A stretch of 64,000 nucleotides of DNA from Hybos culiciformis (Eukaryota; Arthropoda; Insecta; Diptera; Hybotidae): the NCBI GenBank assembly GCA_964007475.1, contig OZ023273.1, forward strand, positions 125,845,812-125,909,811, in the 5' to 3' direction. The notes below the pieces were generated by a model that made no database searches, was not told the DNA's origin, and saw nothing but the letters and a program-made list of their open reading frames with translations. The position numbers and the translations under genes are program-made. Positions 25,501 to 36,700 of the stretch are shown piece after piece (within the stretch, counting starts at the first letter, position 1; the number at the start of each line of letters is the position of its first letter).

Positions 25501-28500
25501 TTCTCGTATATTATTCTTATGTTATTGAATACAAATTAATGATAAGGCAAATTTATTTTATTATCTTAATAGACAGTATGTATATTAATTTTATAATTTG
25601 TCTTGTGTTTACTTATGATTTTGAAGTTCATTAGATCAGTGAACTTAATGTTATTTAAATTCAATAAAATACAAAAAAAATATTTTTTATGAATCAATTA
25701 ATTCAAAGAATATTTTTATGGTTCTAATTGTCTACATATTGTACGATATGAAACTTGTTTTTCGAGATGAATAAACAAATAATAATATGCCTAATTAATT
25801 CAGGACTGCTTTTTCTTTTGCAAATTAACTTTCAATAAAATGGTAAAATATTTCAAGTGCGATGGTAAAAATTTATTAAATATATTTTATAAATTCAATA
25901 GTTGTATTTTTATGAGTATATTATAAGGAAAATAAACGAAATACCTATGTAATTAATAATTATGTTCATAAAAATTCATAAGATTTTTATATTTATTTAA
26001 AAAAAAAAACTAATAATATGAACAAACCTTGAGAGTTAAAACTTAATCCAAGAATATAAAACTTAATACAAGAAAATTTCCGCTTCTTTTAGATCGAGAT
26101 TAAGTACTTCGATTGATTTATTTAAATAAACTTGAAAGTGACTTGAATCATTATTATTGTTCTTGAACATTTGCAAAGAACACACAGTTTGTAGAATTTT
26201 TCTTATATATTTATTCCTATGGTATAAATTTAGAGTGGCGTCCTCGTCGGCCTGAGCTACTTATGTCTATGCTATTGATAAGCTTTCAAGTATTTTTTTT
26301 TAAATTCTATGATTATAATAATCGCAGAAAAATAATGTTTAATTATTTAAATTAGAATTATATTGCTCTTAATAAAAATTTAATGTGAAATTTCGTATAT
26401 TTGTATACATATATCAACTTGCACTTAGTTATATGGTATGTGATTCAAATTTTACTTATCAAACAGGCTATAAGGTTATGATTAATCAATCTTCAAAGTC
26501 TTTTATAACCATATGTTTGAAAAATAATTGATATTGACTTCTTTTTTATTTAATCCACTTCACTTAATTAAAGACACTAAACGTTATGTCCAACTGGATA
26601 TATTTAAGTTATAGGAAAGTGAAAAGTTTTTCATTCATATTTACTTATTTACATATTTTGTATATGATTAAATTTGTTAGAAACATATTGTGCGAAAATT
26701 TACAACTTCAAGATAAAGTGAAGCGTACTAATTTTCGCCATTAATATAACATAATCTTGCAATAATTAAGTTCTTAAGAAGTTTCAAAAGCGTTGAATGG
26801 AATGTATTGATAATACTTTAAAGAAGAAAATTTTCCGTTTTTTATTTATTTATGCTTATCTTCAAAAATAATTCCAAACATCAAGTACATGAAAGGATAA
26901 ATCAATAATGAACAACATTTTAGATTATACTTAATTTATTCAACATAACTTAAAAATATTACAAGCTGAATAAAATTAATACGGAAGCTTTTTATGAAAA
27001 GCGAATTATAAAATTTCTTACAAAATAACTTTATTAATATTTTATTTTGGAAATTCCTACCGATTATACACGACATAATTGTAATAAGTAAATTATTTTC
27101 AATAATTTCTAGTTTTCTTTTGAAAATTACATGCAGATAACTGGTTGATATATATACACAGATTTAACATTTAATATCAATAATCCAATAATGATTGTGA
27201 TTTATATTTACATGTACTACAACCAAGAAAAACTAAAAGAAGTTATTGTGAAACTTATCTTTGTATGCTCGACTCGAATGAAGTTAATAAAATTCAATAT
27301 TTTTGTATGAAATTTTATTTATTATTATGTTTAGCAAATTTTAACATTATTTTGAATTATTTTTTATTTTATTTATTATGCATTATATATAGGTGATAAA
27401 TATCTTTTCGTTTGAATTTGTAATGCATAAATTTTAAAGACTTTTTTTTTAAAACCTCAACTTTGTAAAACTTTTAAAGTGAGATATATAACCAATAATT
27501 GTCGCTTTAAAAGTATCAGTTTTTTAAGAAAAAAAAAGCACATAACTTGAAAAAGCACATAACTATTTTTAAGTGACTATTTTCCGGATTATGTCATTTC
27601 ACTCAGAATTTATTTATTTATGTGTAAATATAGTAAGTACATAATGTTTAGATGTATCTTTTATGTTAATTACTGGTTTTGAATCTAAATCAGAAGTAAT
27701 ACTTTATTTTTTATGAATTAAATGAAAATTTATACACTGCTTACATATCTAATTCTTTTTATATACATTTATTTTACATTTTTAGATAAATATCTCAACT
27801 TCATCAGATTTCTTTTGATGATACTAGTATTCTATTCAAATTCAAATACATTTTAATATATTTCATTAGTCATTTTAGTTAAGACTACAGCTATATTGTT
27901 GAGGACATAGTAAAAAAAATAATAAAAATAGTTCTTTGTTTCATTTTTTAAGGTTAAAGTCTAATTTTTAAATTATTAAATATTATCACGTATAACTTTA
28001 AACATCAATATAACCATAAATTGTGTATATAGAAAGGATGTTTACAATTGCTAAAACATTTGATAAGTAATATTAATTCATTTCTAATGTAAATGAGTAA
28101 AAACTTCATAATTCTTGAATTATGATTAAACTTTATCAATTTACATTAAGACTGCCAGCTTTAAAAATATGAAATCAGGTCAAACAAAATGAGCATAAAA
28201 TATACTGAAAATCTTAGAAGCAAAATTTCTTTCTTTTATTACCTTGGTTTGAATGTAGTTACATTAACATTATACATATGCAACATACATAGTTTATATA
28301 TAAGAAAATATTGTAATTTATCCAGAAAAAATAATTAATAAAATTTTATAAAAAGGACTTGAAACAAAAATAACATCAGCAAGACAATTTATTATAAAAT
28401 GATTATAAGTTTTTTTAATACTATTTTAATAAAATATCTGAAAAAATATTCAAGATGTTATATTTATGAAAAAATCATATTATTCAGACAAAATCCGAAC

Positions 28501-30787
28501 AAATGGCAGCCCTAATTTACATAGATTAATGTTTTTGTTTTATAATGTTATCGAGAACAAAATTAAAAAAAATAAAATTGGACATTTTTACTACATTGAG
28601 GAAAATAATATTTTTAACAATTATTCTATTGCATATGCATAGTACATGTACACTTCTTGTCACTTGAATAGAATTGTCATTTTTTCATATTTTGTCTTGA
28701 AAATTTTTAAAGTTTTTTCAGTTTTACAATTTTTTTAGGTGGAGGTACTCTTTATAAACTTTTTTTTTTCAATTTACTTGAATATTTAGGATATGTATAT
28801 TTAGGATATGCACTTTGAATTTTGTAGCTGCGATGAGGAAAAGAGACAAACGTGGTCTTTGGGTATAAAATAAAAATTTGGTAAAATTTTCAATTTTTTA
28901 AATTATGATCGAAATTAGAAAAATGTACTCGCTCGAGTTAAATGTTTGATATTTATTTTACATGATGTAGAAAAGAAACTTATTCACAAATACATTTATA
29001 TGGAAATAATTTCACTTAAAAAAATAATAATTTTTAAGAAATTAGGTTAAAGTCACATTGTATTATAAAAATTAAAAAACGCAAAAAAAATGTAAGAAGT
29101 AATTAAAATAAAATAAGAATAAAAAGCTTCCATGGCAAAAAAATATATAAATTTTGCTTTGTGGGAGCAAATATTTTGATTGAACAAACTTATCATGTAC
29201 AATTATTTTGCAATTGATCAATTTGCGGAATTGATCAAAATGCTGACTGAATTCATTTAAAATTAGATGATCATTTTATATATGTACATAATCTTTTCAT
29301 CTATTTGTGATAAACAATTCGGAAAGGTATGCTCTGACACTACATCACATGAAAATAATTTGTTTTGGTAGTGAAAACTTTTTAATGGATGTCGCATCAA
29401 AATGGTCTACTGATGGTGACGTCTAGCCTTAGCTATCTCAATTCATTTGGAAATATAAAAACTAAGAAAGCCAACTCTGATCATTTTGCAATGTATGCAA
29501 TATTAAGATCATAATAAACATTTTTAATTTTTCTAATAGTTATTAATTTAGTTTAATTAGTTTAAATAATCTACGTAACTTTTTAAAAATAAATTGTAAA
29601 GCAGAAAGCAAATGTATTGACGAAAAAAAGGTATAAATGATATAAGATAGAATATAAGTAAGATTTGATGAGTTAAAATTGGAGGTTCCTATTCTAAGAA
29701 TACATATTTCCAAAAGTAATAAATGTGGGTAGAAAAAATATTCCCTCATTTGAAATCACTATACAATGATTTATTATATTAATAAATATATAATGAATAA
29801 AATAATATCGAAATTTTTGGAAGCTTTTTAGAAGATGATAACAAAATAATTATCAGCAAATCTAAACTTTTAATTTAAGGGAGACAATTTCCAGTTTAGT
29901 CAAAATTAAACGTACATATTTAATTTGAAGCAAGTTTATTTATAAAAATATATCTTATACATATGTATTTATATTATTATGTTTATATATATTATCCTAT
30001 AAATGTTAATAAATTATAAATTCAAACATTCATTCTTTCTCTTATAATAAATAAAGTTAAAGAAAAATAACAATTTTTATTAATTAAATTTTAATAAATA
30101 TTCTTTATGAAATAAAATCAGAATTCGATTCAAAGGTCACAGTGGTTGACAAAAATTTTTTAATCAATTTTAGTCAAATACAAATTGTGGCAAAAAATGA
30201 ATTGTATATTCATTTGTTGATATTCAAGATACACTATTTAATATTTCTTTGACATAAAATTATTCAAAAATTATATAGTTTTTTAAACACAGTTTTTAAA
30301 ACACAATTAATATTTTATTTAAGTAATTGCCTATTAATAGATTTGATAAAAAAAAACGTTTATCGCAACAATATAGTTTATTTTTTGTTAACTTTAATTA
30401 TTATTATCATAAGTACCTAGTTTTCTTTTCATTAAAATAAATTCATACTTAGATGATTAGTTATATTTTTATAATCGTTCAAATTAAAATACTTGAAAAA
30501 TTGGTAGACTTTAATAATAGGCTTAAAATATTTAATCTTATCTTCAAATGTTGTTAAAAAAAATTCTTAAGTTTTGGTAGAAAATCCTAAGACAACTTTG
30601 TAATGAATTTTTTGATAATAAAAACAATGTATTTACTTATTAACAACATATTATTATATATATGAAGTTAATTTCAATCTTACGACATACCATTTTTTTT
30701 AGGATTATAACAAAGGTTGTAAAAATCTAATGTAATTTTATCTATTGGAATAAATTTTTCCAATTCTAATGTAATATTTCCATTCAT
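19567..30787 (-). CDS. ABCG half-transporter, gene A (ABCG1/ABCG4-like, 600 aa)
   Basis: An ABCG half-transporter: an N-terminal ATPase followed by six membrane spans. It acts as a dimer and typically exports sterols, lipids or other hydrophobic compounds. Exons in transcript order on the minus strand: 30,787-30,691; 23,673-23,556; 23,207-23,018; 22,149-22,004; 21,775-21,537; 21,105-20,989; 20,921-20,800; 20,732-20,564; 20,333-20,316; 20,229-19,991; 19,914-19,567. They sum to 1,803 nt, exactly 601 codons with stop, and every junction is GT..AG and phase-consistent. Walker [10 protein letters not shown] is at residues 55-63, Q-loop in SSYIAQE, signature LSGGE at 156-160, Walker B MMFLDE ending at 181, and the switch His in VVIHQPSS at 213. 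The TM domain covers about residues 320-600 and includes [16 protein letters not shown] and LIFSGFF. All catalytic motifs are intact, so it is probably functional. The start is the ATG of [11 protein letters not shown]; the open frame extends further upstream, so a slightly longer start is possible. It is the 3'-most member (lowest coordinates) of a three-gene cluster. Confidence 0.92.
20316..20333 (-). CDS. 18-nt microexon of ABCG gene A
   Basis: The exon encodes C-P-M-E-T-K, with both end codons split. It is bounded by an acceptor (TTTACTTCTAG) and donor (GTAAGA). It supplies the family motif otherwise read FPLEM/FPLEL before the third membrane span. Gene B has one 257-nt exon at this place, and 18 + 239 nt in gene A equals 257 exactly, which supports the microexon. 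Confidence 0.85.
23674..30690 (-). other. 7-kb first intron of ABCG gene A
   Basis: AT-rich, with no opposite-strand gene recognised. It holds a diverged direct duplication: 24,610-24,830 and 26,935-27,130 share TGAAAAGCGAATT and TTTCAATAATTT blocks in the same order. A GC-richer patch at 26,230-26,275 has no recognisable function. Confidence 0.8.
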
Positions 30788-31215
30788 TTCAATAATTTTA
30801 ACTTCTTGGTTTTTTATTTTGTTTGTAAATAATTTCAATAATAAAACATTATTTTGATCAAAAAAAAAGAAAATAAAAAATAAAAACAAAAACTTTTAAT
30901 AAAATTTTAAGCAAAAAAAAAAATTAATTAAAGCGCGCAACCGCGATAATATTCTCACAGATATTTGTATTAAATAAATGCTTTAACGCCCAAATCTTAA
31001 ATTAAACTGAACTTCAGCTTTTTATTGAAAGAAATTTATTTTATTTATTAAATAAATTAAACTTATGGATGTTGGAGTGTTGCCAATATAGTAGTATAGC
31101 TTATTAAAGCTTTTAAAAAACCATGTAAAAACATTGATATCAGTCAGTATAATGCATATCATATTCAGCAACGAAATTAAGTATTAATAATTTATAAGAG
31201 TTTGTTAGTTGGATG
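30788..31215. other. Gap between gene A 5' end and the fold-back element
   Basis: AT-rich region upstream of the gene A start that should include its promoter. I see no convincing core promoter motif. The segment TAAAGCGCGCAACCGCGAT (30,928-30,946) is an isolated CpG-rich patch about 150 bp upstream of the ATG. Confidence 0.35.
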
Positions 31216-31224
31216 GGGTGAGTG

Positions 31225-31545
31225 CCACTTGTACAATTACCAGTTGTACAATTTTTCAATTTGTATGGAGAAAAAAATTGTACAACTGGTATTTTTTCTC
31301 TGTACAACTGGTAAAAAATAATCCAGTTGCACAATTGACCAGTTGTACAATTTACCAGTTGTACAATCGATTTATCCAATTGTACCACTTGTACAATTCA
31401 GTTTTCACCACTTGTACATTTTAGACCAGTTGTACAATCCTTTTTTTCTCAAATTAACCACTTGTACAATGTTGGACCAGGTGTTCAATATTTATTTTTA
31501 TAAAATTAACCACTTGTACAATTTTTGACCAGTTGTACAATCTCT
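31225..31545. repeat. Left arm of TTGTACAA 13-mer repeats
   Basis: More than ten occurrences of CCASTTGTACAA with irregular 10-30-bp spacing, in both strand senses. Palindromic TTGTACAA lies in each, so the arm can form many small stems as well as pair with the right arm. Confidence 0.9.
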
Positions 31546-31893
31546 ATGTTAAAGTTATAACCGTGAAAAAATAAGCAAAATGTATGGAAAAGCTGTTGTG
31601 CATAATGGGTGCCGCTACCGCATCCCATTCGCTTCGCCGCAAAAAAAGTCCTAGCGACCTTATTTCACTTTGAAAAAAAAAAAAAATTTCGGAGGGCTAA
31701 TTCCATTTTTATAAATGAAATAAGGCCGCGTAGTAATTTCATGTTTCAAAATGAAATAAGACTTCAATAAAAAATCTTGTGAGGTGAGCACACAGGGCAC
31801 GGGACAGCAAGGCCCGCTGCCCTCTGCCCTGTTTGTTCATCTCACAAAATTACGCGGTCTTATTTCATTTATAAAAATGAAATTAGACCTCCG

Positions 31894-32045
31894 ATCTTGT
31901 GAGGTGAGCACAAAGGGCAGGGGGCAGCAGGGCGGCGGGCGGGCGGTTGGTCAGTGGGATTTGCGGCGCCAGCCGCAAATCCCACTGACCAACCGCCCGC
32001 CCGCCGCCCTGCTGCCCCCTGCCCTTTGTGCTCACCTTACAAGAT
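31894..32045. repeat. GC-rich palindrome, copy c
   Basis: Near-perfect palindrome from ATCTTGTGAGGTGAGCACAA to TTGTGCTCACCTTACAAGAT. The inner arms (GGGGGCAGCAGGGCGGCGGG and onward to GGTCAGTGGGATTTGCGG) match 15,350-15,500 almost base for base. The centre is shortened to GCGGCGCCAGCCGC. Confidence 0.92.
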
Positions 32046-32221
32046 TACGCGGTTATTTCATTTATAAAAATGAAATTAGACCTCCGATAAACTTTTTTTT
32101 TGGTCACGGTCTTATTTCACTTTTAAAAATAAAATAAGGCCGCGAGGATTTTTGTTTATGACATTCGCGGTTTAATTATGACATTCGCGGTTATGTCATG
32201 TAGCCGTTAATTCTACAAAAT

Positions 32222-32555
32222 ATAGATTGTACAAGTGGTCAAAAATTGTACAAGTGGTAAATTACAAAAAAAAAAAAGATTGTACAACTGGTCAAAAATT
32301 GTACAAGTGGTTAATTCGAAAAAATCGAGATTGTACAACTGGTCTAAAATGTACAACTGGATTGTGCAACTGGCACTAGTCTGTACAAATGGTTCTTCTC
32401 TGTACAAGTGGTCAATTGTACAAGTGGAATCTTTTTACCACTTGTACAATCCAAAAAAACCAGATGTACAATTAAATTTTAAATTGTACAAGTGGTATTT
32501 TGGATTGTACAACTGGTACAAAAAAATTGTACAACTGGTAATTGTACAACTGACA
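32222..32555. repeat. Right arm of TTGTACAA 13-mer repeats (inverted)
   Basis: Mirror array of 31,225-31,545, dominated by TTGTACAASTGGT units. Its last units read AATTGTACAACTGG, then TAATTGTACAACTGACATG, at the inverted terminus. Confidence 0.9.
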
Positions 32556-32570
32556 TGCATCCGTTGGATG

Positions 32571-33748
32571 ATGTATTTATATTTTTTATTTTATGTACGA
32601 TTGCGTTGGCTACTACTGTATAGATACGTACATAAATGAATATTAAAAGATCAGTTCAAAAAAATAATTTACACGTAAATTAATGATACAGTGTATTGAA
32701 AAATTTCAACTAATTAATTTTTCTTAAATCCTTATTTTCTTGATTTGTCTGCACATAGAATAAGTATTTGCTCTATTATTAAGCATAGAATGCGTGGATT
32801 CATTGAATCAAATTAATACCCGCATATTTAAATTAATATCATGTCATTTTATGATTCTATTTTAAGCATAATTCTTTAGTTAAGTAGTATGATAACAAAT
32901 TAACATCAATAAATGATTATAATATAAAAGACATCATTATAGTTTTCTAACGCGTAGTAGTTTTTTTAATTTACATTTTATGATGATGATTGATCATATC
33001 AAAAATGAAACCTTTTTTAAATCGAATAGTTTTCGCAGAGATATTTTTTGAACAAAACAATTCAATTTATAACTAAATTCTTATATTTAGCTAAATATGA
33101 ACTTCAATAGATTACAAAAACTAATTTCAAAGTTCAAATGATTGAAGAGATTACTTTTATTCTTGATTGGACTTCAATTATGCTTTATACATGTGTTAAT
33201 TAATAATCGCGAGTTAAAGAGAGATAAATTTTTGCAAACATTTTTTTTAAATTTATTTTTTTATATGCAAACATTTTGTTGAAAATTTTCATTCTAAATA
33301 ACAAGAAAGAACTAATGGACGAATGGGCAAACAAGAACTAAATAAAAAATATTTTATTTTAATAATTGATATATTAATGAAACTCTCGAATTGAAGTGTA
33401 ATGTGAAAAGTGCTAGACGAAGAGTTTTTTTTACTTACTTTCTCTAAGTTATTGTTTTGGCGTATGAATTGTTAATTCAAAAATTTACTTTCTTCAAAAT
33501 TACACTATGAAAAATCTTCATATCGTTATTGTAGATCCTTGATTCTCGACACATAATTTAACTATCTAATTTAACTCAATCTTATTTTAGCTGAAAACAG
33601 TTTAATTTTTAGTTCAACTCCTGTGCTCAAAAAATTATTTCTTCCTTGTCACTTAAAAGTCTCGATGATATCTTCCATACAAATTTCATATTTTTTAATT
33701 TAAATTTAAAAGCAAAATAAAAAACAAAATATATTTTTTTTTTTCAAA
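32571..33748. other. AT-rich intergenic sequence between genes A and B
   Basis: 3' flank of ABCG gene B. No exon, RNA gene or repeat boundary recognised. Confidence 0.4.
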
Positions 33749-36700
33749 TCAAAACAATATATTTGATCGTCGTAATAATTTCAATCTAAATTGCATAATA
33801 TAAAATGAAACAATTCTTAAACTTAACAATATAAAAGTCAAGGCCAAAAGGGCAAATTCATAATTTCCTTCTTCCATTCCGACTGCTTTAAGGAATCTTT
33901 TCGGTCGAACAAATTGACAATAAATTTCGGAACAATCCAATTTTTGTCGAGAATAACCAAAGATAGAAAGTGATGCACCTTCTAATGAATACTTCAAAAA
34001 CGATATATAGAATAACCATCTCATTGGGGAAGCCACATCATTTATTTGAATGAAGAAACCCGAAAATATCAAAAATGGACAAATAAAAAATGGACCAAAA
34101 ATAGCACTGTTCTGTAATAGAAAAAAAAAAATGTTTTAATTTTAATTCCTTTTTAACATTAATAAATAATAATAAATCATAGTAATTAAACTAAATGAAA
34201 ATATATCTATATTGTATATGCATTATACTAACGGAAATTGTCAAAAGTTTCTGGAATTTTTAAATAATAATGATAATTTATATACCTAGTTACGTGCAAC
34301 TTCTATAAATATTTATCTAAACATTGAGAAAACCAAAATGTATGATGCGTCAATTTAAATAATAAAAGCTATTAAATTGGATCTTGGAACTTCGAAATAC
34401 TTGATGTCGAAAAAACTAATTGATTTATAGCAGAGGTGTCAATAGCGTCGATCGCGATCTACCGGTCGATCGCGTAATGATTTTAGGTCGATCGCCAATT
34501 AATATTCATATTTCAGATATTTATTTCCTTTCAAATTACAATTTTCAATTTCAAGAATCAAAAAAATATATCTAATTTTCCAAACATGTTGGCGCAATTA
34601 AAAAGTTCTGCTTCTACTAATTATGATGAAAATAAATATATCAAAGAAATTAAGAACGTTATTGAAGGATTCGGTAACCGTTTCGAAGATTTTAAAAAAC
34701 TTGATAATGTGATTTTATTTATGAGTTTTCCATGTGATAGCAATATTAAAGCAAAAACCTTTCAACTATTTTTGATATGGATAATATTACACTTGAACCA
34801 GAAATTATAAGTTTACAAAATGATATTTATATTAAAGCAAGAGATTCCGAAAACAAATTCTGGAAATATTTAGCAGAAGATAAATATCCGAATGTAAAAA
34901 AATTTGCTGAAAATTTATACGCCTGTTTTGGTTCGACATATTTGTGCGAATGAGCATTTTCACAAATGAAAATAATAAAGTCGAAATACCGAACTAATTT
35001 AACAGACGAACACAATAAATATTGCCTTCTCCTTTTACTCCTACTTTTAGAAAAAGTAGATCGCAGATGATTTTTACTGCGCGAAGTAGATCTTATAGAA
35101 AAATTAGTTGACACCCCTGATTTATAGCATCCTTAGATTGTAGTGTAGTGGGAATGTGGACAATTAAATAGGAAAATCTATTTATTACTTTAATCAAAAT
35201 ATTTATTGATCAAAAGTAGTTCCATATAATTATTATTCATTAAACTTATTATTATTAAATATTATGCATTGCATTTTACGTTATACATATTTAAACTATT
35301 ACTAAAAATTGTTTTATAAAACTATTTATAACAATTTTACCAAGGCACGTGCAGAAAATTTAGTACGTATTAATTATGAATACTTCTTAAATAACAACTG
35401 ATCTTCATAATACAGAAAGTTAAAAACATGTAGAGAAATTACGAGAATTGTAGAAGTAATCATAAATATGTTAATTGTATTGTAATACAAAAAATTATGT
35501 TTAGTTATAAATTAATAAAACCTTGAAGTATTGTTAACTTTAGCTTAAAAATTATTGTATTTTTTTTTTGTACTCACTTTCACACTTAAGAAAGATCCCA
35601 CTGCCATTCCAATACTTTGGGCTACTAAGCCAGCCATTACCACCATAATAAAGAATAATGACATTCGAAACAGTTCAAGTGGTTGACTAGTTAGAGCATA
35701 AGAAATCCCAAAAAATACTAAAGTGCATAATAATTGAATCGGAACATCTGCTAAACATACAGCTAAATAATATGCTTTCAAAGAATACCATCGATTCCAA
35801 CTTTCTTTAGATATTACTGGTAATTCCAATGGAACTAAAAGTTATATATACGTAAGTTTTTGATTTTTATTCAAAGAATTAAAAAAAAAAAACAGATAAA
35901 AGTGCATTAAAGTCCGTTCAAGTTCACATAAAAAAATATTTGGAAAAATTTTTAATGTTATAAATAATGATATTTATATTTGGTCTCATTTTTATGGTTA
36001 TTTAGACTTCAAATGGTATTTCGAAGTATATAGACTAATTACGTTTATGTTAAATATGAAAGATTGGAACAAATCCAAACGGTTGGAAAGTATGTGCAAA
36101 AAATATTGTGGTAATTATACTCGCTAAATTTTAACACAAAATTAGAGTTTCGGATTTAGCAGAATCTGTATATTCTTGAAAATTATTCATTCAAACTAAC
36201 ATTCTGCTTCTATAACTTACAATTAACTATCATCGAACTAAACGCTGTATACATCACAAACATTATGGAAAAGAAAATATATCTAAAATTATTGAAAACG
36301 TTGGAAGCATCATTCCCAATTCCAAAATATAAAACTCCCACAAAACAACCCATAGCAGCATGAATAATTAATCTCATTGCTGTTAATGATTTATTTCTCC
36401 ATAAAATTAAAAAAGATCTCATTAACAGGAGACCAAGCTGTCTGCAAAATGATGCCTTATAACGATTTCTGTTTGAACACAACATGGTAGAATCAATTTT
36501 AAAAATTGGTTTTCTTAATGATGCCGATGTAGCTGTCATATCCTTCAATTGGATATCTCCCGGATTTGTACTTATTTTTGAACGATTTTTCATTGCCGAG
36601 AAAAAATCACCATAAGGAGACAAACTCGGGGCAGTTACTGGTGTCATAAGACCAGAATCCATCATTTGATCTAAAATATATGTAAATAAGTTCAAATACT

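Larger units (their letters stand above)
31216..32562. mobile_element. Fold-back element with TTGTACAA arms (TSD GTTGGATG)
   Basis: Flanked by the 8-bp duplication GTTGGATG (31,208-31,215 and 32,563-32,570). The inverted ends share GGRTG..TG.CA.TTGTACAA. Each arm, about 330 bp (31,225-31,545 and 32,222-32,555), holds many copies of the 13-mer ACCAGTTGTACAA or ACCACTTGTACAA in both orientations. Inside are nested hairpins of TTATTTCATTTATAAAAATG with GGCCGCG, and at the centre the same GC-rich palindrome as in the 15-kb elements. A short unique CpG-rich segment (31,590-31,650) breaks the symmetry. No protein is encoded. An 8-bp duplication fits mobilisation by a hAT-type transposase (inference). 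Confidence 0.87.
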
